A DNA stretch of 52,996 nt from positions 1-52,996 of the forward strand of contig DDVW01000031.1 of the NCBI GenBank assembly GCA_002345545.1, in the 5' to 3' direction. Each line of letters starts with the position of its first letter. The stretch's first letter is position 1. Source of the DNA: Stenotrophomonas sp. UBA2302 (GTDB taxonomy: Bacteria; Pseudomonadota; Gammaproteobacteria; Xanthomonadales; Xanthomonadaceae). Position numbers and translations under genes: made by a program. The notes under the pieces are model-generated. The model ran no database searches, had not been told where the DNA came from, and saw only the letters and a program-made list of their open reading frames with translations. Below are positions 28,287 to 36,871 of the stretch, piece by piece.

Positions 28287-29009
28287 TCAGGCGGAATCGC
28301 TCTCGCCATTTCGACGTACCGAAACGTATTGAGCCTTCTCCTGCGGTGACATTCCTCGGATCCTCGCCGGTCCGAGATGGCGTTCAGCCCTTCTATCAGC
28401 GCCCTGCTCCTTGAGCGTCCGGTGATCGACCCTCGCAGCATGCCCGTTGATCTCAAGATGCTGATTGATGGTGTCCGCCACCGACTTTCGCATCGCGATG
28501 ACCTCGTCCCTGAGCTGCATGCGATTGCGTCCTCCACTGGCTTTCCTGCGACCGCCATCCTCCGGTCGCTTACTGTTGTACCGAGTGAAGAAGCGATCTG
28601 AAGATCGCTCGACTCCATCATCCATGCGATCACACGTCATCAGGTGGAGATGTGGATTGGCCTCACCCTCCAGCGAGGATGATGGCGCATGGATTGCAAA
28701 CTGGTATGGCTTTCCAGGCGTCAGCTTCGCAACGATATCGTCCACCAAAGCCGCGTTCTGCTCTGCTGTCAGCTCAGCAGGCAGCGCAATGATCGCCTCG
28801 CGGTATGCGGCACCGTTCTTGCGTTCGTACTTGTCCGCGGCCCTCCACATGACCTTCGGATTGTTGTCCGCCCAACGCGGCAGGTTTCCATGGCTCGCAT
28901 GAACCAGATCGTCGCGTTTGCGGTGAAAGCCATTTCTGGCGATGTAATCCGCATGGTCACCTGCGGTTCCTTTGCCTCCACTCTTGATTTGAACATGAAA
29001 CGTTGCCAT
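28287..29009 (-). CDS. mobA: MobA-type relaxase (RSF1010/R1162 family, MOBQ), relaxase domain only
   Basis: The 240-residue protein aligns with the N-terminal relaxase domain of RSF1010 MobA: ADYIARNG with the probable nicking tyrosine Y22, KYERKNGAAYREAIIALPAELT, and the metal-binding histidines of IHAPSSSLEGEANPHLHLM (H107, H120, H122). ARVDHRTLKEQG follows near the C-terminus. It would nick the oriT and stay bound to the transferred strand. RSF1010 MobA is about 710 residues because a primase domain is fused; this protein lacks that half. The ATG at 29009 matches the family's MATFHV start; the frame is open further upstream without homology. No mobB or mobC is recognised nearby. The oriT-like sequence lies about 95 bases upstream. 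Confidence 0.92.
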   Translation of the reverse strand: MATFHVQIKSGGKGTAGDHADYIARNGFHRKRDDLVHASHGNLPRWADNNPKVMWRAADKYERKNGAAYREAIIALPAELTAEQNAALVDDIVAKLTPGKPYQFAIHAPSSSLEGEANPHLHLMTCDRMDDGVERSSDRFFTRYNSKRPEDGGRRKASGGRNRMQLRDEVIAMRKSVADTINQHLEINGHAARVDHRTLKEQGADRRAERHLGPARIRGMSPQEKAQYVSVRRNGESDSA

Positions 29010-29043
29010 CAGCGCACTACCCTTTTCTTGGTTGTAGAAATGA

Positions 29044-29075
29044 AAAGACCGGCCAGGTTGCCTTGGCCGGTCTTT
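29044..29075 (-). terminator. Strong hairpin in the mobA leader
   Basis: A perfect 12-bp stem (AAAGACCGGCCA/TGGCCGGTCTTT) with an 8-base loop. On the minus strand it ends in a short TTTTC run. It lies 35 bases before the mobA ATG and could terminate transcripts coming from hsdR or control mobA expression. Similar hairpins precede radC, the YqaJ gene and the DUF932 gene. Confidence 0.6.
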
Positions 29076-29096
29076 GAGCAATTGAAGTGATTCGTG

Positions 29097-29120
29097 GGGA
29101 AACGGTAAGTGCGCGAAGGC
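29097..29120 (+). other. Candidate oriT core of the RSF1010/R1162 type
   Basis: The plus strand holds GAAACGGTAAGTGCGCG; GGTAAGTGCGC (29104-29114) is identical to the nic-region core of the RSF1010/R1162 oriT (AACCGGTAAGTGCGCCCT). It lies beside the only relaxase gene, which is of the matching family. The last bases (GAAG in place of CCT) differ, and the upstream inverted repeat is weak. Confidence 0.7.
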
Positions 29121-29335
29121 TTTGCCCCCCCCTATCAATATGGGACAAGCCAGCACTGATTACTGCGAACTACCAATCATCGAACCCACCCTTGCTCATA
29201 GGGTAGTGTTACGCAGGTATAAAATTACTTTACTGGTTCTTCATGACACTGAAGTTGGATGGCGAAAGCGGCTCGCTTGAGCAACACAGCCAGACCTTCG
29301 GCGGTCCAGGCCTGAGAGATGCCTACCGACACGCG

Positions 29336-32300
29336 TCAATGAAGCATCCGCGCACTGCCGCTGGCAGCACCGGCAAACAGATAGGCGAACACGGCATCGC
29401 CCTTGCTCACCACCTCGTCTTCGGAATAGCCCATGTCGGCCATTCCGCTGTCCCACAGATGGTTCTCGATCTCGTGACGCAACTGCGCCTGCTTCGCTGC
29501 CATGTCGCGCAGATGGCCCATCAGCAGATTGCGCTCCTCCAGCCTGACCAGCAGCTCGATGGCCGCCTTCTTGACCGCCTCCCGCTCCTTCCGGCTGAGT
29601 GACTTCTTTCGCAACAGGTCGAACACGGCGAGCTGCTGCTCGGTCTCCAGGCCTTCCCGCTGGAAGCGCCTGGCTTCCTCGTCCATCTCGTCATGGGTAG
29701 CGAACAGTTCCCCCATCACCTTCTGGATCTCAGCCTCGTCCTTGTCGGTGTTGTACTCGGCAACGATTTGCTGGAACTTCTCGTACAGGTCGATCCGCGT
29801 CGGGTTCTCCAGCACCATAGCCTTCAGCCCTTCCTCGATCTTCTCCATCAGGTTCAGCGCGACCAGGTTCTTCTGCTTGATGTTCTGGAACTCCGCGCGC
29901 AACCGGTCGAAGTCGATGGTGCTCAGGTCGAACTGCGCAGGCGCCTTGCTGGCCCCCTGCTCCAGGCCAATGCCCAGGTCCACTACGTCATAGAAACCCT
30001 GCAGCAGCCTGGTGATATCCGGCGACGTGCGCGCCGCCTGCAGCTTGTTGTAGATGGCATTGAGGGCGCTCTCCTGCTCGTCATAGGCAAACAGGCCGGG
30101 ATTCGGGAACAGGCCGCGATACTTGGCCGCAACGTCCTCCACGATCACCATGAAAGTCTTGCGCCGCTCATTGCTAGCCGCCAGCAGATCGCAGGCCTCC
30201 AAGATTTTCTCGCCCTTGTCCATGCCCTGGGCATCAATCACGTCCTGCAGCTCGAAGCCAAGGTCCGCCAGGAACTCGACCGCATGCTCGATGCTCGCGG
30301 CGTACTCGGCAATCCCTTCGGCGTCGTCTTCCAGATACCCGGGGTCCTCGCCTTCGCCAACTTCCACCTTGCCGTCGCGGTCGCCCTGGGCGAACGTCGC
30401 CAACGCCTTGCGCAGGCTCTTGATCATGCCGTTGTAATCGATGATCAGGCCGTTGGCCTTGCCCCCGCCAACGCGATTCACCCGCGCAATCGCCTGCATC
30501 AGAGTGTGGCCCTGCATCGGCTTGTCCAGGTACAGGGTGGCCAGTGACTTCACGTCGAAGCCGGTCAGCCACATCGCGCAGACGATGGCGACCCGAAACG
30601 GGTTCTCGGCCTTCTTGAACTCCTGCTCCAGGTTGCGCGAGGTCATCTTGGCCCGATGCGGCGCGATGTCGAGCGGCTCGCCGCGGTGGTTGGTCCACTT
30701 CGTGAACTCCTCTACCTCGCCCTGCTCGCTGGACACCACCACGCAGAACTCGGTTTCGCGCATCCACTCCAGGCGTTCACGCTTCTGCTGCAGGATCCGG
30801 GGCAAGGGGCGCTGCGGATACTTGGCGCTGAAGACCGACTCGTCGGCAAGCAGCTCCGCTTCCAGCGCGTCGCCTAGCGCCTTCCACTTGTCGGCGATCA
30901 GGTCGTACATCTTCACGCAGGTGATCTTGTCGATGCAGACCATCAGCGCCTTGCTGTTGCCACCGGTAACAGCATTGCGGCGCTGCGAGTAGTGTTTGAC
31001 GAAGTCCTCCGCCACCGCGTCCAAGCGCGTGGGTGAGGTGAAGATGGTGTATTCCCTGGCCAGTTTCCGGTAGAGCTTGTCTTCCTTCTCGTCCGTCCAC
31101 GGGTCTTCCGCCGTGGAGTCGAGCATGGCTTCCTCGATGTAGCGGGTGATCTTCTCGTTGAGGTCGTCATCAACGATCTTCAGCTTCTCCCCGTGGTTCT
31201 CGTACTTCAGCGGCAGGGTCGCGCCATCAGCGACCGCACGCTGGAAGTCGTAGACAGAGACGTAGTCGCCAAACACTTCGCGGGTCAGCTGCTTCTCCGC
31301 CGCTTCGATCAGCGGCGTGCCGGTGAAGCCGATGAACTTGGCATTGGGCAACCCCTTGCGCATGTTCAGGGCAAGCCGTCCGTATTGGCTGCGATGCGCC
31401 TCGTCGCTGATGACGATGATGTCGTCACGCTCCGAATAGGGTTCGGTCACGCGCTCGCGGTACTTCTGGATCAGGGTGAAGACATAGCTGCGGTTGCTGT
31501 CGCGGAGCATGGCCCGCAGGTTCGCCCCGCTCTGGGCCTGGTCATCCTTGGCGTGTGCGCGCCCGCAATGGGTGTAGGTGCCGGCGATCTGGTCATCCAG
31601 CTCGCTACGATCAGTGACGACAACAAAGGTGTAGCCCGCCGACACCCTGCGCCGGATTTTCTCGCTCAGGAATACGATGGAGTACGACTTGCCCGAGCCC
31701 TGGGTATGCCAGAACACGCCGAGCTGCCCCGTCGCCAGCTCGGCTTTCACCTTGTCATCGTCCGACTGCAGTCGAGCGATCACACGATTCACGCCCAGAT
31801 ACTGGTGGTTGCGGGCCACGATCTTGGCGGCGCCGCCTTCGCTGGCGTCGAACAGGATGAAGTTCTCGACGATGTCCAGCAGCCGCGCCCTGTCCATCAT
31901 TCCGCGCAGCAGCAGCGGAAGCTGCATCGTGCTCTTGCCCGGTTCCGGGTCGTCCTCGTCCAGCCGCTTCCACTGGTAGTGATGCTCGGGCGTGGCCGTG
32001 ATGCTGGCGTACTTGGCAATGTGGCCGTTGGAGAACACCACAAACTGGTTCCAGTGGAACAACTGCTCGATGCTGCCCTCGATGGCGGCCTGCTTGCCGG
32101 ATTCGTCGGTGCCGCGATAGTCGCGGTAGTTCTTCTTGTAGGCCTCGGTATGGTCCACGTCGAAGCGCTTGAGCTCGACGAATACCAGCGGCAGGCCATT
32201 GACGAAACCCACCAGGTCGGCGCGGCGCAGGTAGTTCCTCCCGCGCACCCACAGCTCGCGCACGGCCTTGAAGCTGTTGTTGTCCGGATCGACGAAGTCG

Positions 32301-32665
32301 ACCAGCAGCAGGCGGCGTTCCACGGCTCGCCCGGCACCATCCTTAAACCGGACCAGCGCGCCGTTGCGCAACAGCTCATACTTGTCCTGGTTGAGGGCGA
32401 CCAGGGTCTTGGCGTGGTCGTGGGCGGTGGCCTGGTCGATGGCCTGCCGGTAGGCCTCCTCGGGCAAGCCGGGATTGAGCCGCTCCAGCGCGGCGCGCAG
32501 GTCGGGCGTGAGCACCGTCTCGGTGAAGTTGCTACGCCCGGTGAGATGCGGCCTGTCCTCGGTCTCGGCCTGGGCATGGATCGACGACCAGCCAAGCTCT
32601 TCCAGAATCACGGCGGCGTGCTTCTGGATCATCCCGTCTTCGCTGTAATCCCCCCGTGCGTTCAT
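29336..32665 (-). CDS. hsdR: Type I restriction endonuclease subunit R
   Basis: HsdR translocates DNA and cleaves it in the type I complex. The 1109-residue protein has the N-terminal PD-(D/E)XK nuclease (D150, E164-L-K166 within VGFVNGLPLVFVELK), the motor domain with Walker A TQGSGKS (K326) and D421-E-A-H424, a second RecA-like domain (KNLVAL is further on; GFTGTPLIE and TGFDVKSLATLYLDKPMQGHTLMQAIARVNR are visible), and a helical C-terminal part. Length is normal for the family. The ATG at 32665 is four bases beyond the toxin stop, so hsdR is likely read from the toxin-antitoxin promoter as well as any hsdM/hsdS transcript. Confidence 0.96.
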   Translation of the reverse strand: MNARGDYSEDGMIQKHAAVILEELGWSSIHAQAETEDRPHLTGRSNFTETVLTPDLRAALERLNPGLPEEAYRQAIDQATAHDHAKTLVALNQDKYELLRNGALVRFKDGAGRAVERRLLLVDFVDPDNNSFKAVRELWVRGRNYLRRADLVGFVNGLPLVFVELKRFDVDHTEAYKKNYRDYRGTDESGKQAAIEGSIEQLFHWNQFVVFSNGHIAKYASITATPEHHYQWKRLDEDDPEPGKSTMQLPLLLRGMMDRARLLDIVENFILFDASEGGAAKIVARNHQYLGVNRVIARLQSDDDKVKAELATGQLGVFWHTQGSGKSYSIVFLSEKIRRRVSAGYTFVVVTDRSELDDQIAGTYTHCGRAHAKDDQAQSGANLRAMLRDSNRSYVFTLIQKYRERVTEPYSERDDIIVISDEAHRSQYGRLALNMRKGLPNAKFIGFTGTPLIEAAEKQLTREVFGDYVSVYDFQRAVADGATLPLKYENHGEKLKIVDDDLNEKITRYIEEAMLDSTAEDPWTDEKEDKLYRKLAREYTIFTSPTRLDAVAEDFVKHYSQRRNAVTGGNSKALMVCIDKITCVKMYDLIADKWKALGDALEAELLADESVFSAKYPQRPLPRILQQKRERLEWMRETEFCVVVSSEQGEVEEFTKWTNHRGEPLDIAPHRAKMTSRNLEQEFKKAENPFRVAIVCAMWLTGFDVKSLATLYLDKPMQGHTLMQAIARVNRVGGGKANGLIIDYNGMIKSLRKALATFAQGDRDGKVEVGEGEDPGYLEDDAEGIAEYAASIEHAVEFLADLGFELQDVIDAQGMDKGEKILEACDLLAASNERRKTFMVIVEDVAAKYRGLFPNPGLFAYDEQESALNAIYNKLQAARTSPDITRLLQGFYDVVDLGIGLEQGASKAPAQFDLSTIDFDRLRAEFQNIKQKNLVALNLMEKIEEGLKAMVLENPTRIDLYEKFQQIVAEYNTDKDEAEIQKVMGELFATHDEMDEEARRFQREGLETEQQLAVFDLLRKKSLSRKEREAVKKAAIELLVRLEERNLLMGHLRDMAAKQAQLRHEIENHLWDSGMADMGYSEDEVVSKGDAVFAYLFAGAASGSARMLH

Positions 32666-32669
32666 CGCC

Positions 32670-33026
32670 TTACGCCTCGCTGAAGTCGAAGCCGCACTGG
32701 CGGTGATGGCGCAGCGTCAGCAGATGGATGCGGTCCTGATGGATGGCATACAACGCCAGGTACTCTTCCAGAATGTACTCGCGCAGCTCGATGTCATCGC
32801 CCAGCAGGTCGCGCACGGCTGTCCAGGCGGCGAGCACTTCAGGCGCTTCCGGGTTGTGGGCGATGAATTCGCGCCCGATGCGCGGCGCCTGCGCCAGGCG
32901 CTTGGGCAAGGCGTCATAGGCGTCGTCCAGCAGCTCCTGCGCCGCGGCATCCGCGCCAACGCCGATCAGGTACGCCACGGCCTCGTCCAGTCTGCGCTCG
33001 TAGGCCGCACCCAGGACGACCTGCAT
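32670..33026 (-). CDS. ParE/RelE-superfamily toxin
   Basis: This 118-residue protein is the second gene of a toxin-antitoxin pair. The sequence RRLDEAVAYLIGVGADAAAQELLDDAYDALPKRLAQAPRIGREF followed by ELREYILEEYLALYAIHQDRIHLLTLRHHRQ is the ParE/RelE fold: two N-terminal helices, then beta strands ending in a basic L-R-H-x-R segment. Members inhibit DNA gyrase (ParE) or cut mRNA on the ribosome (RelE); I cannot tell which applies. It starts three bases after the antitoxin stop and ends four bases before hsdR. Confidence 0.85.
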   Translation of the reverse strand: MQVVLGAAYERRLDEAVAYLIGVGADAAAQELLDDAYDALPKRLAQAPRIGREFIAHNPEAPEVLAAWTAVRDLLGDDIELREYILEEYLALYAIHQDRIHLLTLRHHRQCGFDFSEA

Positions 33027-33029
33027 GCG

Positions 33030-33365
33030 TCAGGCGCCCGCCTTGCGTGCGGCCCTGGCCGCGTCCAGCCGGGCCTGCGACCGCGCCCTGGCCTCCTCCA
33101 CCGGGATTCCGGACTTGCCCGCGCGAATGTCCTGCAGACCGGCCGCCACGTCGTTAAGCAGGCCAAGCTGGAAGTTGGCCCGTGCCAGCGTTTCGCGCTC
33201 CAGACGATGGTAGTAGTCCAACTTGCGAGCATCCACCAGCGCCACATAGCTCTCGCCGTTGCGGGTGATGATCTTTTCATGGCCGGCGCGGACTTCATCG
33301 GCCAGCCGGGTGAGCTCGGCGCGGGCCTTGTTGAAGGGCACTATGTCCTGTGAAGTGAAGGGCAT
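33030..33365 (-). CDS. Phd/YefM-family antitoxin
   Basis: This 111-residue protein has the Phd/YefM N-terminal DNA-binding domain MPFTSQDIVPFNKARAELTRLADEVRAGHEKIITRNGESYVALVDARKLDYY and a longer helical C-terminal tail that would wrap the toxin. The antitoxin normally represses its own promoter, and the palindrome at 33385-33400 is a fitting operator. The ATG at 33365 was chosen over an upstream in-frame ATG because it gives the family N-terminus. Gene order antitoxin-toxin is the usual one. Confidence 0.88.
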   Translation of the reverse strand: MPFTSQDIVPFNKARAELTRLADEVRAGHEKIITRNGESYVALVDARKLDYYHRLERETLARANFQLGLLNDVAAGLQDIRAGKSGIPVEEARARSQARLDAARAARKAGA

Positions 33366-33384
33366 GGCGGGCTCCACTGTCAAT

Positions 33385-33400
33385 TTAAGGTAAACCTTAA
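33385..33400. promoter_or_regulatory. Palindromic operator of the toxin-antitoxin pair
   Basis: TTAAGGT-AA-ACCTTAA, a perfect 16-base palindrome, lies 19 bases upstream of the antitoxin start and about 40 bases after the hsdS stop. The position is right for autoregulation by a Phd/YefM protein. Because hsdR follows the toxin with four bases between, this site may also control hsdR. Confidence 0.65.
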
Positions 33401-33437
33401 TGTATTCGTTAATGGGTTGGCAAGTCGGCCTGCCGGG

Positions 33438-34694
33438 CTACGCCGCCTCAGGCTGCGGCAACGGGATGTCGGAGACGTCGAGCTGGTCGCCCATCAGCTT
33501 GGGGAGCAGGGCGTCGCGGGCTTGGGCCAGCGCAGCGTTCTGCAACTCCAGAACATCCATCTGGCTACGCACTTGGTTTGCGAAATTGACAAACATTTCC
33601 TGCACGTCAGAAGACGGAATGATGCACGTCACCGAGCGGAGGATGGTCGCACTCAAGTTCAACATGGTTGTTCCGACTGCCTGCCCTTCAACCCACCTGA
33701 CCATGTCCGGATCCGCAAGCTGGTGGTACAGCAGCACGGGGTGTAGCGAGTCAGGATCCACTCTGATCTTCAAGCAGCCTGTCCCGCAGAGGAAACCTGC
33801 CTGATGCTCCTCAATAAGCGCCCGTTTTGAGATATCGCCACGCCGTGGAAAAACGATATCCAGCGGACGCAGCTCGTGACGAGATAGCCGACGAGCAGTA
33901 GTGTCGTTGACAAATGAAATCCGATCGTTGCGAACGCGATCGCGAACGATATCCTGCGGCATCACAACTGGAACACCTGTCTCGACATACTCATGGCGGT
34001 GCAGCTGTGAGCCGAACGGACCCGTTTGAACAACTGATCCGTCAGTTCGATCAACCAGCTCCCCGAGAGTTGTGCGCTCCCAGCCTTCCGGAAGACCGTT
34101 CACCACCTTGACGGCCTCATGGCCGGGAAAGCGCAGATTCACAATCCATTCGCGGTACAGGCGGCCGGCAGCTTCTTCCAGCAGAACAATGCGACGCTGA
34201 TTGGTCTCAATGAGGTCGTCGTAGGCCGAAAGCACTGTTCCGACCCTCGCCTGCACCTCGAGTGGCGGTGGCTCCAACTCGAGATCTCGTATCACCTTGA
34301 TGTCCGCACGCTGGCGCCCGGAAGCCCCAACCATGCTCTTGACCGCCACCTCCCGCAGCAAATCCGTTTGCGAGAGGTAGTACACGTACTCCGGCGTCGA
34401 CTTCCCAGAGATCGCGCGGAGAACAAAGAACTCTGTTGACCCGAAAGCGCCATCCGCACCTCGTTCGTCTACAAACTGGGAGATCTTGCCGTTCTCCAGG
34501 CACGGTGTGATTCTTGCGAACAGCGTATCTCCCTTGCAGAACTTCGCACCGCCACCCGTGAACTTGCGTTCCTCTGCCGCGCTTACGAAGCGCTTACCTG
34601 GCACGATAACGTCCATGCTTACGAACGGATAGACCTTATCTTTCTCCAACCGAACCCTTGGATTGAACTCGATCCATTCCGAAAGCACCGTCAC
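33438..34694 (-). CDS. hsdS: Type I restriction-modification specificity subunit S
   Basis: HsdS recognises the bipartite DNA target for the type I complex. The 418-residue protein has two target recognition domains (about residues 1-170 and 205-395), each ending in a conserved helix: LSAYDDLIETNQRRIVLLEEAAGRLYREWIV between them and MDVLELQNAALAQARDALLPKLM at the end. The GTG start at 34694 overlaps the hsdM stop by four bases. A 50-base gap follows before the toxin-antitoxin unit. Confidence 0.95.
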   Translation of the reverse strand: MTVLSEWIEFNPRVRLEKDKVYPFVSMDVIVPGKRFVSAAEERKFTGGGAKFCKGDTLFARITPCLENGKISQFVDERGADGAFGSTEFFVLRAISGKSTPEYVYYLSQTDLLREVAVKSMVGASGRQRADIKVIRDLELEPPPLEVQARVGTVLSAYDDLIETNQRRIVLLEEAAGRLYREWIVNLRFPGHEAVKVVNGLPEGWERTTLGELVDRTDGSVVQTGPFGSQLHRHEYVETGVPVVMPQDIVRDRVRNDRISFVNDTTARRLSRHELRPLDIVFPRRGDISKRALIEEHQAGFLCGTGCLKIRVDPDSLHPVLLYHQLADPDMVRWVEGQAVGTTMLNLSATILRSVTCIIPSSDVQEMFVNFANQVRSQMDVLELQNAALAQARDALLPKLMGDQLDVSDIPLPQPEAA

Positions 34695-36871
34695 GAGAAA
34701 AGCTCCTCGAAGTTGGCACTGATCGTCGAGGCGAGTTCGGCAGCCTTCTCGTCCAACTCCGCCAGCTCGTCATGGATAGCTCGCATCCGCTCCGCGAAGC
34801 CTTCCTCGTCATCATCGGTGACCGCCGCCACGCCGACATAGCGCCCCGGCGTAAGCGACCAGTCGCCTTGTTCGATACGCTCTCGCGTCACAGCTGCGCA
34901 CAGGCCAAGAACATCCACGAACACGCCATCAGGGAACCGCGACAGCAGCCAATGTGCCTGGGCAATGAAGTAAGCCGACTGCTTCAATGCATCCAGCGCC
35001 ACGTCGCGAACCGTGGCCTCTTCGTTCCGATTCCGGTCGGCGGCCAGCAAGGCGCGTCTGGCCTCTCGGATGGCTTTGGCATCGAAGGCGTCGCTCTTGC
35101 GCCCGCGCAGTTCCTTCTCAGCCTTGTCCAGCAGCTTCAGCCATTGCTTGTGTCGGGCCTCAAGCTGCCGTGCCATGGCCTTCAGTTGCGGCGCAAGGTC
35201 TTCCAGCGCGGCCTGCGCGACCTTCACGCTGGCAAGTTTGTCCGGTCGGGCCTTCGCAACGACCTTGCGTGCAAGCTTCACCGCCGCCTCAAGGTCTGCG
35301 ACGGCTTGCCCGGCGTCCTTGCCGTCCTCCCGAGCCGCGTCAAGCTCCGCCTTGAACGCCTCCAGCGTCGCTTCATCGAGCCGGGCCTCGTTGTCCACGC
35401 CGTCATTGAGCTCGACCAGCGTCGCCCCTTTGCCGAACACGGTCAGATGCCGGGCCAACACCTCGATTGCCGCCGTGTCGTCGGCCAGTCGCTGAGGCAG
35501 TTGCGCCAACCAGCCATCCGCCTGCTGCTGATGGCTGGCCAACAGCGCCGCAAACCTGTCGCCCTGCCCGCGATACAGCCACACCACCGCGTTGAGGTTG
35601 GCGAGCTGCTCCTCGGTGAAGACATGCGAACGCGGGGAGACGACCGTATAGACGTTGCGGGCATCCAGCATCAGCACCGTGTCCCTGCGCGACTCCGGCT
35701 TGCCCTTGTCGAAGAACCACAGCGTGCACGGCAGGCTGCGGGTGTAGAAGAACTTGTTGCCGATGGCGACCATCACGTCCACATCGCCGGTCCTGACCAG
35801 CTTCTCGCGGATCTCCTTGTCCTTGTTGCCGGCGTCCGAGGCGCTGGACGCCATCACGAACCCCGCACGGCCGGTCGGGTTCAGATAGGAGTGGAAGTAC
35901 TGGATCCACAGGCTGTTGGCGTTGGAGATCGCCCCGGTCTTGGCGTTCAGGCCGGGCAGACCGAACGGCAAGCGGCCACCGGGCGCGACCTGGCTTTCGA
36001 CCTTCTTGGTCTCCACGCCGTCCACGTTGAACGGCGGATTTGCCATGACGAAGTCGCACTCGCCAATCAGCGGTTCAATCTGGTCGTAGAAGGTATTGCC
36101 CTGGCGGATGTTGCTGGCATCCAGCCCGTGAACCGCCAAGTTCATGCGCGCCAGCTTGGTGTTGGTGTCACTCTTTTCCTGCCCGTGGAACACTACGCCG
36201 GAGTCCAGCGGATCCTGCCCGCGGCTCTCAATGAAATGGCCGGACTGCACGAACATGCCCGCCGATCCGCAGGCCGGATCGAGTACGAGGCCGTGGTCGG
36301 GTTCGATGACGTTGACGATCATCCGCACCAGCGAGGGCGGGGTGAAGAACTCGCCGCCTTCCTGGGCGCCGGTCATGGCGAACTTGTTGAGGAAGTACTC
36401 GTAGATGCGCCCGAACACGTCGCCGGTCGCGTTGCGGATCGCCTCCCCGTCAAAGACCTTGATAAGCCGCGCCAGCAGCTCCGGTTCGAACGCGGTGTAA
36501 CCACGCGGCAGTGCGCCTTGCAGGACTTCATGCTCGGCTTCGATACTGTCCATGGCCGCATCGATGGCTTCCCCCACCCCGGGACCGGCCGGCAGCGCGG
36601 CGATGTGTTCGAAGCGCGCAGCTTCTGGCAGGTAGATCGCGGCCTTACCCTGGAAGCCCAGCTTGATGAGAGCCTCCCGCCGTGACACTGGAACCTTCGG
36701 GCCGATTCCGGCGGTGATCTCGGGCAGGTAGGCATTGAAGCGGTTGCTGGCGTGGCGCAGGAAGATCAGCCCCAGAACCGGCATCGAGTATTCGCTGGCG
36801 GTGAGCTTGGAGTTGGCGCGCAGGTCGTCTGCCGATTGCCACAGGTCGCTTTCGAGTTGCTGGATGTTCAT
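34691..36871 (-). CDS. hsdM: Type I restriction-modification DNA methyltransferase subunit M
   Basis: HsdM methylates adenine in the target recognised by HsdS. The 726-residue protein has the N-terminal helical domain (MNIQQLESDLWQSADDLRAN), the methyltransferase fold with D198-PACGSAG (SAM-binding motif I) and N278-PPF catalytic motif, and a long C-terminal extension of about 250 residues. The extension is rich in Ala, Lys and Glu with coiled-coil character. Usual HsdM is about 500-530 residues; this longer form is known from other type I loci. Starts and stops overlap those of the two neighbouring genes by four bases each, so all are translationally coupled. Confidence 0.95.
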   Translation of the reverse strand: MNIQQLESDLWQSADDLRANSKLTASEYSMPVLGLIFLRHASNRFNAYLPEITAGIGPKVPVSRREALIKLGFQGKAAIYLPEAARFEHIAALPAGPGVGEAIDAAMDSIEAEHEVLQGALPRGYTAFEPELLARLIKVFDGEAIRNATGDVFGRIYEYFLNKFAMTGAQEGGEFFTPPSLVRMIVNVIEPDHGLVLDPACGSAGMFVQSGHFIESRGQDPLDSGVVFHGQEKSDTNTKLARMNLAVHGLDASNIRQGNTFYDQIEPLIGECDFVMANPPFNVDGVETKKVESQVAPGGRLPFGLPGLNAKTGAISNANSLWIQYFHSYLNPTGRAGFVMASSASDAGNKDKEIREKLVRTGDVDVMVAIGNKFFYTRSLPCTLWFFDKGKPESRRDTVLMLDARNVYTVVSPRSHVFTEEQLANLNAVVWLYRGQGDRFAALLASHQQQADGWLAQLPQRLADDTAAIEVLARHLTVFGKGATLVELNDGVDNEARLDEATLEAFKAELDAAREDGKDAGQAVADLEAAVKLARKVVAKARPDKLASVKVAQAALEDLAPQLKAMARQLEARHKQWLKLLDKAEKELRGRKSDAFDAKAIREARRALLAADRNRNEEATVRDVALDALKQSAYFIAQAHWLLSRFPDGVFVDVLGLCAAVTRERIEQGDWSLTPGRYVGVAAVTDDDEEGFAERMRAIHDELAELDEKAAELASTISANFEELFS

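Noticed and set aside
34772..36685. A 637-codon open frame on the plus strand
   Set aside because: It mirrors hsdM, which has intact catalytic motifs on the other strand.
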